DNA of 64,000 nucleotides from Chloroflexota bacterium (lineage in GTDB: Bacteria; Chloroflexota; Dehalococcoidia; Lucifugimonadales; UBA3495), in the NCBI GenBank assembly GCA_009837355.1, contig VXTR01000068.1, positions 224,178-288,177 on the forward strand, read 5' to 3'. The position numbers and the translations under genes were made by a program. Under the pieces are notes generated by a model that saw only the letters and a list, made by a program, of their open reading frames with translations, was not told where the DNA came from and did not search any database. This document shows positions 1-8,060 of this stretch, in pieces (the first letter of the stretch is position 1; each line of letters begins with the position of its first letter).

Positions 1-1590
1 AATTGCCGAATTGCCGGTGGCGGCGTACAACCGGGCTGCCGCAACGATGTCTCCCCGCGCCACGCCGGTGGCGGCGACGGCTGCGTCGTCAATGCGCTCC
101 AGTTCGTAGGCCAGGGTGGCGTAATCCTCTACGTGTTCGGCCAGCCACTCAGCGTCAATCAGACCTTCTTCGAGCACCACCTTCAGGATAGCCCCGATGA
201 GCACCAGTTCGGCGCCCGGCACGGGCCGCAGCCACAGCTTGGCGTAGCGGGTCAGTTCCACTTCCCGGCTGTCGATGACAATCAGCGGCACGCCGGCCTG
301 GGCAGCCTGCTTGATGGGAACGCCAACCACGTTATGGCTCTCGGTGAGGTTGGTGTTGAAAACCAGGATGCAGTCGGAGTTCTTCAGGTCCCAGATGGAG
401 TTGGTGGCGCCGGGGTAGCCCAGCACGTCTTCCAGGCCTCGGCTCAAGTCGGGCTGCACGTTGCCGGAATGGTCCAGGTGGTGGGTCTTCATCCCGATGT
501 GGGCGAACTTCTGGGCCAGGTAAAACTCCTCGTTGGTGCTGTCAGGAGCTGTAATCAGCCCAAAGCCTTCGCCGGACTGGTAGGGCCGCAGTTTTTCGGC
601 AATCAGGTCAAGGGCTTCGTCCCACGTGGCCGGTTCCAGGACGCCGTTGCGTCGAATCATGGGACGGCGCAGGCGCTGACCGCTGGTCAGATGGCCCATC
701 CCGAACTTGCCCTTGTAGCAGGCCTGGCCCCGGTTAGCGGGAGAGTTAAACTCGGGGATGGCCCTGATGACGCGCCCCTGGTCGTTGATTTCCAGGTTCA
801 TCTGGCAACCCACCGGGCAGTGGGTGCAGATGGTGCGCTGGACGCTGGCAGCCTTTTCCCACTTGTTCTCCCGTTCGGTCAGCGCGCCCACCGGGCACAC
901 GTCGATACAGGCGCCGCAGAACTCGCAGCCGGATTCCAGCAGCGACGTTCCGAAAGAGGTGCCGACCAGCGCATTGCCGGAACGCTCGGTGAAGCAGATA
1001 GCGTTGTCGCCGCGCACTTCTTCACAGGCGCGGACGCAGCGGCCGCAGGTGATGCACAGGTTGTAGTCTCGGTCGTAAAAGGGGTCGCTGACCTCCAGCG
1101 GAATGTCCCGGTACATGTAGGTCATGGGCGATTCCAGCTCCATGCCCAGATAACGCACCGTGTCCTTGAATTCACAGCGTTCGTTCTTCGGACAGGTAAC
1201 GCAGCGATCATTCACCGAAACGTGGCGGAGACAAACGTCGGACGGCCCGCAGATTTCCATCCGGTGGCAGGTCAGGCACCCGTTGGGATGCTCGGCAATC
1301 AGCATCTGCATCACGGAGCGACGCAGCTCGTTCACGTCCGGGGTCTCGCTCCACACCACCATGCCATCGGTGGCGGCCAGGGTGCAGGCGGCGGGGAAGC
1401 CCGGCACCCGGCCCCGTTCGTTTTCCGCGACCACCACACACATCCGGCAGGCGGCGTAGGGCTTCATGCCGGAGTGATAGCACAGATAGGGGACGTACAC
1501 GCCGGCGTCAATGGCGGCTTCAAGCACCATCTTGCCCGGTTGGGTCTTGATTTCCACTCCGTCAATGGAGATGGTGATGTCGTCAGGCAT
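1..1590 (-). CDS. NuoG/formate-dehydrogenase-alpha-like molybdopterin subunit (3' end beyond window)
   Basis: The minus-strand reading frame opens at ATG 1590 and runs past the left edge without a stop, so it is absent from the ORF track. The visible ~530 residues begin with a [2Fe-2S] ferredoxin domain (YLCYHSGMKPYAACRMCVV), then the NuoG-type His/Cys segment (CLTCHRMEICGPSDVCLRH), a two-cluster ferredoxin domain (CITCGRCVRACEEV; CEFCGACIDVCPVGAL), a fourth cluster (CTHCPVGC) and the start of the molybdopterin oxidoreductase domain (DSTNEEFYLAQKFA). This order fits the alpha subunit of NAD-linked formate dehydrogenases and NuoG. Where formate dehydrogenases have a catalytic Cys/Sec-His pair, this protein reads HHLDHSGNVQPDL, with no Cys and no TGA. 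Formate oxidation is therefore doubtful. It lies 36 bp downstream of nuoF. Confidence 0.85.
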   Translation of the reverse strand, partial: MPDDITISIDGVEIKTQPGKMVLEAAIDAGVYVPYLCYHSGMKPYAACRMCVVVAENERGRVPGFPAACTLAATDGMVVWSETPDVNELRRSVMQMLIAEHPNGCLTCHRMEICGPSDVCLRHVSVNDRCVTCPKNERCEFKDTVRYLGMELESPMTYMYRDIPLEVSDPFYDRDYNLCITCGRCVRACEEVRGDNAICFTERSGNALVGTSFGTSLLESGCEFCGACIDVCPVGALTERENKWEKAASVQRTICTHCPVGCQMNLEINDQGRVIRAIPEFNSPANRGQACYKGKFGMGHLTSGQRLRRPMIRRNGVLEPATWDEALDLIAEKLRPYQSGEGFGLITAPDSTNEEFYLAQKFAHIGMKTHHLDHSGNVQPDLSRGLEDVLGYPGATNSIWDLKNSDCILVFNTNLTESHNVVGVPIKQAAQAGVPLIVIDSREVELTRYAKLWLRPVPGAELVLIGAILKVVLEEGLIDAEWLAEHVEDYATLAYELERIDDAAVAATGVARGDIVAAARLYAATGNSAI

Positions 1591-1626
1591 AGCGGCTCCT
1601 GGCGGGTTCCGGTGAGACGGACCGGT

Positions 1627-3396
1627 TTAGCGGCGGGTCAGGCGGGGTGAAATCAACAGCTCCGGGCAGTCTCCCGTGTGCCGCTTCTCTCGGATGTGGG
1701 CCTCAAACTCGTCGCCGAAGTAACGGAGGGCGGATGATACCGGGTTGAACCCCAGCTGGCCGTGCCCGCACAGGGAGCCGGCCTGCATGTTCTCGCCGAT
1801 GTTTCGCATCAGGGCCAGGTCTTCCTCGGTGCCCTGCAGGTTGCTGATGCGTTCCAGGACTTCCAGCAGATGGCTCATTCCCATTCGGCAGGGGAAGCAC
1901 TTGCCGCAGGACTCGTACTGGCAGAAGGCAATCAAGTTGCGGGTGAGGTCAACGGCGCAGGTATCCTCGTCGCACACGATGATGCCGCCGGAACCCAGGA
2001 TGGCCCCGGCTGCCCGGAACACGTCGAAGTCGAGTATCAGGTCCAGGTTGGCATCGCTGGCCGACAGGACGCCTCCCAGGGGGCCTCCGGTCTGCAACAG
2101 TTTCATTCGCTTGCCGTTAGGGACGCCGCCGGCCATGTCAAACAGCACCTGCCGGAACGTCATGCCCAGTGGAACCTCAATCAGCCCGGTATAGTTGATG
2201 TCGCCGGACAGGCAGAGGATGGCGGTACCGCTGCTTCCGTTGATGCGGTTATCCGGGTCGGGCTGGGTTCCGATGCTGGCGAACCACTCGCCGCCCCGGG
2301 CGATGATTTCCGGCACGTAGGCCAGGGTTTTGACGTTGTTGATGTTGGAGGGCTTGCCGAAGACTCCCACTTGCGCCGGGAAAGGCGGGCGGTAGCGAGG
2401 CATCGAGCGTTTGCCTTCGATGGCTTCCATCAAGGCCGTTTCCTCGCCGGAAACGTAGGAGTCGCCGGTCAGCGCCACTTCCACGTCGAAGGAGAACCCG
2501 CTGCCCAGGATGTTCTCGCCCAGCAGGCCCAGTTCATAGGCCTGCTCAATGACAGCGCGCGTGCGGTCGATGGGCTGGTTATGCCCATGGCGGATGAAGA
2601 TGTAGCCCCGGTTGGCGTTGCAGGCGTAGCCGGCGATGGTGATGCCCTCAACCACGGTGGCGGGATCGCTTTCCAAAATGCCCCGGTCGTTGAACGCGCC
2701 GGGGTCGCCCTCCTCGCAGTTGCAGAGGATGTACTTGTTCGGGTCGGGATTGCCGGCCAGGAAACCCCACTTGACGCCGGCGGGAAACGCCGCGCCGCCG
2801 CGCCCGCGCAGGCCGGACGTAACCACTTCCTGGCGAGCCTCGTCGGGAGTCATGGCGGTGAGCGCCTGGCTCAGCGCTGCGTAGCCGCCGTTGGCGATGT
2901 ACTGGTATAGGTCGGAGGGGTCGATGTGGCCGGCGTTGCGCAGGGCGATGCGTTGCTGCTGTGCCAGCATTGGATGGTCGTTGAGATTGGGGATGCCCTC
3001 CGGCGCCGCGTCGGGTTCGCCCAAGTAGCCGAGAACGTGTCCGGCCACCGGCTCACCGCCGGCCACGTGCTGGCTAACGATGCGCTGGGCGATTTGGGGC
3101 GTTACGTTCTGGTAGAAAATGCGCGGGCCGCCGGGCGTCTGAACGTCCAGCAGCGGCTCGGCAAAGCACAGCCCAAGGGTGCCCACTTCCGACACGTTGG
3201 CCGAAAGTTGCCGCTCGGCCAGGACGGCGTTCACGGCCGCCACGACCTCGAACCCGCCGGCAGCCTCGCCGGCCAGCCCGGTGCCGATGCGAATCCACGG
3301 ACGGTCGCCGGCGGTCAGCGACTGCCAGCGGCGCTGTGCCTCAGCCAGGATGGCGTCGAAGTCGGCGGCGGTTTGCGTACTCACGGCGTTGGTCAA
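1627..3396 (-). CDS. nuoF: NADH dehydrogenase-like flavoprotein subunit, NuoF/HydB type
   Basis: This 589-residue protein is the diaphorase subunit that would oxidise or reduce NAD(P)H through FMN and a [4Fe-4S] cluster. The glycine-rich NADH loop (GLRGRGGAAFPAGVKW) is near residue 195, and the cluster motif SCGKCFPCR is near residue 497. It is longer than complex I NuoF because of an N-terminal thioredoxin-fold domain of about 110 residues. In that domain the usual [2Fe-2S] Cys residues are mostly lost: WIRIGTGLAGEAAGG stands where Cys would be expected, and only GLCFAEP keeps one. The C-terminus (LCGHGQLGFNP) is the helical 4Fe-4S domain without an added ferredoxin. The gene begins 5 bp after nuoE and precedes the molybdopterin subunit, so the three genes form one operon. 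Confidence 0.92.
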   Translation of the reverse strand: MTNAVSTQTAADFDAILAEAQRRWQSLTAGDRPWIRIGTGLAGEAAGGFEVVAAVNAVLAERQLSANVSEVGTLGLCFAEPLLDVQTPGGPRIFYQNVTPQIAQRIVSQHVAGGEPVAGHVLGYLGEPDAAPEGIPNLNDHPMLAQQQRIALRNAGHIDPSDLYQYIANGGYAALSQALTAMTPDEARQEVVTSGLRGRGGAAFPAGVKWGFLAGNPDPNKYILCNCEEGDPGAFNDRGILESDPATVVEGITIAGYACNANRGYIFIRHGHNQPIDRTRAVIEQAYELGLLGENILGSGFSFDVEVALTGDSYVSGEETALMEAIEGKRSMPRYRPPFPAQVGVFGKPSNINNVKTLAYVPEIIARGGEWFASIGTQPDPDNRINGSSGTAILCLSGDINYTGLIEVPLGMTFRQVLFDMAGGVPNGKRMKLLQTGGPLGGVLSASDANLDLILDFDVFRAAGAILGSGGIIVCDEDTCAVDLTRNLIAFCQYESCGKCFPCRMGMSHLLEVLERISNLQGTEEDLALMRNIGENMQAGSLCGHGQLGFNPVSSALRYFGDEFEAHIREKRHTGDCPELLISPRLTRR

Positions 3397-3401
3397 CTCG
3401 G

Positions 3402-3881
3402 TCAGTGAGCGGCGCCGGATTCCAACGCCGTGGCGATTCTCTCGCGCGCGGACTCGGGGGTAATGCGGCCGGCCAGATGGTGGTCGATGGCCATTACCGG
3501 GGCGTGGGCGCAGGCGCCCAGGCAGGTGTTGTAGCGCAGCGTGGCTTTGCCGTCCGGCGTGTCGCCTTCATCGGGCAGATTGAGGGCGTCCTGCGCGGCA
3601 GCGATGATAGCCGTCGCGCCCATCACGTGGCAGGAGGGGCCCCAGCAGACTTCTATGCGGTGCTCGGTGGGCGGCTCGAAGCGGAAGTTGGGGTAGAAAG
3701 TGGCAACGGCCCAGACGTCGTTGACGGTAGCATCCATGCGCAGGGCGACGGCTTCAACAGCCTCTCTGGGGATGTAACCGATAGCGTCCTCCACGGCGAG
3801 CAGGGAGGAGAGAACGGTTACGGTGGATTGGGGCTGGTTGTTGACGGCGTCGCTGATCAGCAAGCGGGTGGCGTCGTCCAT
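3402..3881 (-). CDS. nuoE: NuoE-like thioredoxin-fold [2Fe-2S] subunit
   Basis: This 159-residue NuoE/HoxE family protein carries a [2Fe-2S] cluster that accepts electrons from the NuoF flavin. The four ligands are visible as Cys-x4-Cys (VCWGPSCHVMG) and Cys-x3-Cys (NTCLGACAHAPV). The N-terminal helical domain (VLSSLLAVEDAIGYIPREAV) is complete. It is the first gene of the nuoE-nuoF-fdhA/nuoG operon, with a sigma70-like promoter just upstream. A trimer without membrane Nuo subunits is typical of soluble NAD-linked formate dehydrogenases or hydrogenases rather than complex I. The identity of the third subunit decides between them and is not fully visible. Confidence 0.93.
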   Translation of the reverse strand: MDDATRLLISDAVNNQPQSTVTVLSSLLAVEDAIGYIPREAVEAVALRMDATVNDVWAVATFYPNFRFEPPTEHRIEVCWGPSCHVMGATAIIAAAQDALNLPDEGDTPDGKATLRYNTCLGACAHAPVMAIDHHLAGRITPESARERIATALESGAAH

Positions 3882-3934
3882 TGTGCAGTCCGTTGCTTTG
3901 TGAAATTCGGTACAAGGCGAATTTTGCCGTCGTC

Positions 3935-3963
3935 AGTCTAGCACAGGGTACGGTGGCGGGCAA
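3935..3963 (-). promoter_or_regulatory. Candidate promoter of the nuoEF operon
   Basis: On the minus strand TTGCCC (-35) is separated by 17 bp from TAGACT (-10), about 54 bp upstream of the nuoE start. The sequence lies in the only non-coding gap between the DsbA-family gene and nuoE. This is a consensus match only. Confidence 0.45.
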
Positions 3964-3999
3964 CGCCGCTGCCACTCCGCCAGCCGCATGTTGGCAAGG

Positions 4000-4659
4000 T
4001 CATTCCTGGTCGGCGGCGCGATTCTCCAGGGCCTTGTCCATTACCCGCTGGAAAACTTCGTAAGGCTGTGCCCCGGTGAACAGCAGGTTGTCGAACACAA
4101 AGGTGGGGATGCCGCGGATGCCGTAGCCCAAGGCTTCCTGGTACTGGTCGATAACCCGCTGGGCATAGTGGCCGGACTCGACGCGCTCCTTCAGTTCGGC
4201 GCCGTCCAATCCCACCGAGGTGCCGATGTCGGCCAGCACCGAGGGGTCGCCCAGGTCGGCCCGCCGGTCCCAGTAGGCTTCGTAGGCGGCGTGGTGATAT
4301 TCCAGGAACTTGCCCTGCTCCTGCGCGTACTCGGTGGCCTGCAGGGAGTAGAGGCTGTTGGGGGTGTAGCGGGGCGGACGCATCACGATGTTGGCTTCCC
4401 GGGCCTGCGTGCGCAGCGGGTCGGCCAACTCGTCGTCGCTTTCGCCCGGCCGTGGCTCCCGGACGCGACCCTCCTGCGGGGTGTCTGGACGCAGCAGGTA
4501 GGCCCGGCCTTCTACGGTGAAGTCGTACTCTTCCGCCAGTTTGTCGACGCGTTCCAGGCCGACGTAGCACCAGGGTCAAATATAGTCGTACCAGACGATG
4601 ACGTGCACCGGATTGGGGTCGTCGGGGTGGCTGTGCGCGGGTGGCTGGGTAGCGGTCAT
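4000..4659 (-). CDS. DsbA/FrnE-family thiol oxidoreductase with in-frame TGA at the first active-site Cys (candidate selenoprotein)
   Basis: Reading through one TGA (4578-4576) gives a 219-residue DsbA-family (FrnE/HCCA isomerase-like) protein. The codon is residue 28, in DYI-(TGA)-PWCYVGLERV, exactly where the family has the first Cys of CPWC. Everything around it is intact: the beta strand VHVIVWYDYI before it, LLRPDTPQEGR after it, the helical insertion, and the cis-Pro loop GIRGIPTFVF near residue 188. The ORF track shows only the part after the TGA, from an internal TTG at 4428. The start is ATG 4659. A hairpin of the bacterial SECIS kind lies 13 nt past the TGA (see 4543-4578). Alternatives are a point nonsense mutation or a sequencing error of TGC/TGT. 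The sequence itself favours Sec, since no other lesion is present. Confidence 0.75.
4543..4578 (-). promoter_or_regulatory. SECIS-like hairpin immediately 3' of the in-frame TGA
   Basis: Starting 13 nt after the TGA, GTCGGC can pair with GTCGAC (6 bp including one G-U) around the loop CTGGAACGC. An inner U-G pair would present GGAAC at the apex. Bacterial SECIS elements are small hairpins in the coding region roughly 16-37 nt after the UGA, with G in the first loop positions, so the spacing and apex fit. I folded this by eye. No selA, selB or selC gene is in the window. Confidence 0.4.
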
Positions 4660-4680
4660 GGCGGCGCCTCCGGTGGGCTG

Positions 4681-4706
4681 GATTCCCGCTGGCGCGGGAA
4701 TGACGG
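4681..4706. repeat. Dispersed short inverted repeat (GTCATTCCCGC...GCGGGAATC type), copy 1
   Basis: The reverse complement reads cgtcattcccgcgccagcgg followed by gaatc, an imperfect palindrome lying between two genes. Three related copies occur at 29325, 35919 and 37972. This is the common intergenic repeat that generates spurious PAFAGMT or HSCESRNP peptides in ORF calls. Confidence 0.8.
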
Positions 4707-4721
4707 GGATAGACAGTATGT

Positions 4722-5432
4722 TCAGCAGGTTTGCAGGCGGTCCAGTACGGGGTAAAGTCCTTCCAGGCTGTTGATGTGGTCGCAGCCGGCAACGTCGGCG
4801 TGGAAACCGCCGCGGTCAATCAGGACGGGATACAATCCTGCGTCCCGGGCGCCCTGCACGTCGGAGCGGGGCTGGTCGCCGACGTGCATCGCCTGGTGCG
4901 GCGGCACGGCCATGCGCTTGAGTCCAGCTTCAAAGATGGCGGTAGCGGGCTTTTCGCCCACCTCCCGACCCGTGATGCAGAACTCCAGGTATTCGTGGAT
5001 GCCCAGTTGACGCGTCAGTTCGTCCATATCCCGCCGCAGGTTTGTCAGCACTGCCAGGCGATAGCCACGAGCTTTGAGTTCGGCAAGGACGGGTCGGGTT
5101 TCCTCGAACTCCACGAGCTCTTTGGGCACGGCGATAGCCATGTCCCAAATCTGCTTGGCCATGCGCAGGGAAACAGCCACGCCGGACTCTTCAAGTATGA
5201 TTTGCTCATAGCGCGCGAAGAAAGCATCCCGGTCGTCGGCGTCCCTTTCTCCCAGCGGAAGACGATGATTCTCCTCGTTGAAGTACAGGTCGGCGATGGC
5301 ATATCCCCGGGCCAGCCGCTCCGGGGGTACGCGAATGCCCAGGTTCTGACACGCGGCGTGTTGAATTTGAGGCAAGGGCGGCCAGAACCTGACCAGTGTG
5401 TTGTAGAAGTCGAAGAAAATCGTGTTAATCAT
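4722..5432 (-). CDS. HAD-superfamily hydrolase
   Basis: This 236-residue haloacid dehalogenase-like phosphatase or dehalogenase has unknown substrate. Motif I is FFDFYNTLVRF, with the nucleophile Asp but the second Asp replaced by Tyr-Asn, as in many subfamily I dehalogenase-like members. The Lys motif is GEKPATAIFEAGLKRM and motif IV is HVGDQPRSDVQGARDAG. The chosen start is ATG 5432 (MINTIFFDF); the track extends to GTG 5471. It follows otsB by 60 bp on the same strand and may be co-transcribed with the trehalose genes. Confidence 0.85.
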   Translation of the reverse strand: MINTIFFDFYNTLVRFWPPLPQIQHAACQNLGIRVPPERLARGYAIADLYFNEENHRLPLGERDADDRDAFFARYEQIILEESGVAVSLRMAKQIWDMAIAVPKELVEFEETRPVLAELKARGYRLAVLTNLRRDMDELTRQLGIHEYLEFCITGREVGEKPATAIFEAGLKRMAVPPHQAMHVGDQPRSDVQGARDAGLYPVLIDRGGFHADVAGCDHINSLEGLYPVLDRLQTC

Positions 5433-5491
5433 CTGAACAGAGGGCAAGGCCTCAATTGGCGAATGGCTCACAAACCCCGTGGCAGCCGACG

Positions 5492-6322
5492 TTATAATAG
5501 CACAGCCGGGCCGGTATGGGCCGCCAGCTCCCTCAGCGCGCGGGTTACCTGGAAAGGGTCATCCAATCCATAGTCGGCAGACGATGGGGCTTCCGGCGGG
5601 CCGACGAAAACCCCCGCGCCCCCGGCGGACTGCGCCGCTCGGAAAGCGTCTTCGTCCGTGGCGTCGTCGCCGATGTAGATGGGAAAGGCGCCCGGCGCCA
5701 GGCGGCGGCGAATCACCTCCAACGCATCTCCCTTATGCCAATCCACCGCCGGCCGAAACTCCAGCGCCGACTTGGCAGTGGTGACGCGGCATATCCCTTC
5801 GTCCACCAGGCGGCCCGCTACTTCCCGGAAAATGGCTGCTACCCGCTCGTGGAGCTCTTCCGGGGTGCGCCTGTAGTGGACGGTCAGCGTCAGGGTCTTG
5901 TTTTCCACCTGCGCCCCTGGAATGTCGGCCAGAGCGGCGGCGAGGGAGTCGGCAGCTTTGGCAATGACTGGTGTCGCCGCCGCCGCCGCTGGATGCCGGT
6001 ACTCCAGGCCGGGACCACGTATTTCCAGCCCGTGATTGCCAGCGTACACCAAGCCCTCTAAGCCGACGCGCTGCGACACGTCGTCAATATCTCGTCCACT
6101 GATGATGCCGACGGTATATCCGGGCCTGCGGCTCAGGACATTCAGTAACTTGGCGTTGTTCGCACGGAGGGTGGCGTCTTCCGGACGCGCTACGATGTCT
6201 GACAGCGTGCCGTCAAAGTCGAGCAGCAGCAGGACCGTGGGTTGATTGGCAATCCGGGCCAGCAAGCTGCGCCAATCTGAGCGCGGAGGCATCGGCAGCG
6301 CGGATTCAGGCCGTGGAGGCAA
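5492..6322 (-). CDS. otsB: Trehalose-6-phosphate phosphatase
   Basis: This HAD-family protein dephosphorylates trehalose 6-phosphate to trehalose in the cytoplasm, the second step of the OtsAB osmoprotectant pathway. Motif I is LLLLDFDGTLSDIV, followed by the SGRD element (GIISGRDIDDV), the GNHGLE loop (YAGNHGLEIRGPG) and the acidic motif IV (YIGDDATDEDAF). All are diagnostic of OtsB. It overlaps the 3' end of otsA by 17 bp if the TTG at 6322 is used, or starts 13 bp after it with ATG 6292. Either way translational coupling is likely. Confidence 0.95.
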   Translation of the reverse strand: MPPRPESALPMPPRSDWRSLLARIANQPTVLLLLDFDGTLSDIVARPEDATLRANNAKLLNVLSRRPGYTVGIISGRDIDDVSQRVGLEGLVYAGNHGLEIRGPGLEYRHPAAAAATPVIAKAADSLAAALADIPGAQVENKTLTLTVHYRRTPEELHERVAAIFREVAGRLVDEGICRVTTAKSALEFRPAVDWHKGDALEVIRRRLAPGAFPIYIGDDATDEDAFRAAQSAGGAGVFVGPPEAPSSADYGLDDPFQVTRALRELAAHTGPAVLL

Positions 6323-7823
6323 TGGCGGCGGTGAGGCGGGAATGGTCCGGAGTGCTGGCCTGCATCAGGTGCATCATAATGCGGCCGGCCCATTTGTAAA
6401 TGTTGTTTTCCTGCACGGTGTTGCGCATCTGCCGCATCCGCATCCGCCGCTCCAGGTCGCTCATGTTGAGGGCCTGGTGGATGGCGTCGGCGAACTGCTC
6501 CGTAGCGTACGGATTGATTATCAGCGAGCCGGTCAATTCCTGGGCGGCCCCGGCGAAAGCGCTTAGAATCAACACCCCGTCCTCGTCAACCCGCGAGGCT
6601 ACGTACTCCTTGGCCACCAGGTTCATGCCGTCGTGCAGGCTGCTCTCGGCGCAGAAGCTGGCCAGCCGGCGCAGGGCGGAGAAGGTAGGGGATGGGAGAG
6701 ACGTGGGCCAGTACAGGACAGGCTGCCAGCCATCGTATCCGAAGCGTTCATTAATGCGATTGACGATGGACTCGATATCTACGGTCAACTGCATATAGGA
6801 GTCGATGTTGGTGCGGCTGGTGGCGCCGGCCTGGAGGAAGACCAAACGTCCCCGGTACTCGGGCCACTTTTCCAGAAGCCGTTCTACCGCCCGCAGGCGA
6901 TGTGGAATGCCCTTGGTGTAGTCCTGGCGGTCGATGCCCAACCCCAGAATTCGGCCCCGATTGAGGCCCAGCTCGGCAGACAGCCGGGCCATCTCCGCAC
7001 CCACTTCGGAGGTGCGGGCCTCAGCGTCAATGCTGTGGTAATCGATACTGATGGGAAAGGGCCGAACCAGCGTCGTCTCGCCGCGGTAGTCCACCAGGCC
7101 GTAGTCCGGGTCCACCTGGGCGTCCATGTTGGCGTCAACGCAGTTGATGAAGTTCTGGCAATGGCCGGAAAGATGGAAACCCAGCAGGTCGTTGGCCAGC
7201 ATACCGTCCAGGATTTCCTCCTGCCAGGGACAGATGCGCAGGATGTCGGGATTCGGCCAGGGAATGTGCCAGAATTGGCCGATGATGACGTCCTGGTTGA
7301 TTTCCCGTATGTAGCGGGGGAGCAGGGCTAGATGGTAGTCCTGTATCAGGACAATGGCCGGGTCGTCGTCAATTTCGTCCAGGACGAGGTCGGCGAAGCG
7401 GCGGTTGACCGACTGGTAGAAGCCGTAGTGTTCGGAATCGAACAGCGGCTCCGTGTAGGCGATGTGACACAGGGGCCACAGCCCCTCGTTGGAAAAGCCG
7501 TAGTAGTAACCGTTATTCTCCTCATCGCTGAGGTTGAGGAGGCGCATATGGTAGGCCGGGTCGTCGGAGGGAACCGGGATGCGTCCCTCTTCGTCCATCG
7601 CGGCCCGATCGTCTTCGCTGCCGCTCTGTGCAATCCAAGTGCCGCCGCAGGCACGCATCAGGGGGTCAATGGCTGCGGTCAAGCCTCCGGGGGGCATTTG
7701 GCCCTTCAGGTTGCCGAGTTGGTCAACACTGAATACGTAGGGCTGGCGGTTGGAAACGACGATGAGTCGGTAGTCGCTCAGTTCCCGTTTGACCAGCCGC
7801 TGTAAATCGTCGCCGGTCCACAT
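6306..7823 (-). CDS. otsA: Trehalose-6-phosphate synthase (GT20)
   Basis: This 505-residue glucosyltransferase makes trehalose 6-phosphate from a nucleotide glucose and glucose 6-phosphate. The family start SNRQPYVF, the acceptor region YYYGFSNEGLWPLCH, VLIQDYHLALLPRYIR, FWHIPWPNPDILR and the donor loop LGIDRQDYTKGIPHRL are all visible, as is LVAKEYVAS. The ORF track begins at an in-frame TTG. ATG 7823 has the Shine-Dalgarno AAGGAAGG 9 nt upstream and is preferred. It is the first gene of otsA-otsB-HAD and diverges from the ribosomal cluster. Confidence 0.95.
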   Translation of the reverse strand: MWTGDDLQRLVKRELSDYRLIVVSNRQPYVFSVDQLGNLKGQMPPGGLTAAIDPLMRACGGTWIAQSGSEDDRAAMDEEGRIPVPSDDPAYHMRLLNLSDEENNGYYYGFSNEGLWPLCHIAYTEPLFDSEHYGFYQSVNRRFADLVLDEIDDDPAIVLIQDYHLALLPRYIREINQDVIIGQFWHIPWPNPDILRICPWQEEILDGMLANDLLGFHLSGHCQNFINCVDANMDAQVDPDYGLVDYRGETTLVRPFPISIDYHSIDAEARTSEVGAEMARLSAELGLNRGRILGLGIDRQDYTKGIPHRLRAVERLLEKWPEYRGRLVFLQAGATSRTNIDSYMQLTVDIESIVNRINERFGYDGWQPVLYWPTSLPSPTFSALRRLASFCAESSLHDGMNLVAKEYVASRVDEDGVLILSAFAGAAQELTGSLIINPYATEQFADAIHQALNMSDLERRMRMRQMRNTVQENNIYKWAGRIMMHLMQASTPDHSRLTAAIASTA

Positions 7824-7868
7824 GGCGGGCAACCTTCCTTTGCGCGGGTACGAGGCTCAATACCTCGC

Positions 7869-7915
7869 AATTATGACGTATCGGCATAATGATTATGCGC
7901 CGCCCGAATTATGCC
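7869..7915. promoter_or_regulatory. Clustered ATTATG-C repeats upstream of otsA, possible operator
   Basis: GCATAAT-g-ATTATGC is a perfect 7-bp palindrome at 7884-7898, flanked by the half-sites AATTATGAC (7869) and GAATTATGCC (7906). Seen from otsA, three CATAAT boxes fall 50-90 bp ahead of the start and could double as -10 elements. The architecture suggests a repressor site or stacked promoters. Confidence 0.4.
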
Positions 7916-7979
7916 ACAGGCCCAGCGGCGGGTCAATGGCGACAGGCGCTAAACGTACGCAGCGATTCTCGCTTTGAGG

Positions 7980-8007
7980 TTGACACAAAGCGGTGAGTGC
8001 GGATAAC
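7980..8007 (+). promoter_or_regulatory. Candidate promoter of the str/S10 ribosomal cluster
   Basis: A perfect TTGACA at 7980 is followed after 16 bp by GATAAC; TAACAT at 18 bp is the alternative. It leaves a leader of roughly 45 nt before rpsL. It is the only good promoter match in the 237-bp otsA-rpsL gap. Confidence 0.55.
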
Positions 8008-8060
8008 ATCTATCGTCGCTGTGCCTGATTTTCAGACGGTGCGGCTGGAAGGATTTAAAT

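Noticed and set aside
133-1650. 505-residue plus-strand ORF
   Set aside because: Antisense shadow of the FdhA/NuoG-like gene, whose own frame is open to the edge and rich in Fe-S motifs.
3938-4819. 293-residue minus-strand ORF over the DsbA-family gene
   Set aside because: Out of frame with the conserved DsbA fold and Arg/Pro-rich. The real frame is the one interrupted by TGA at 4576.
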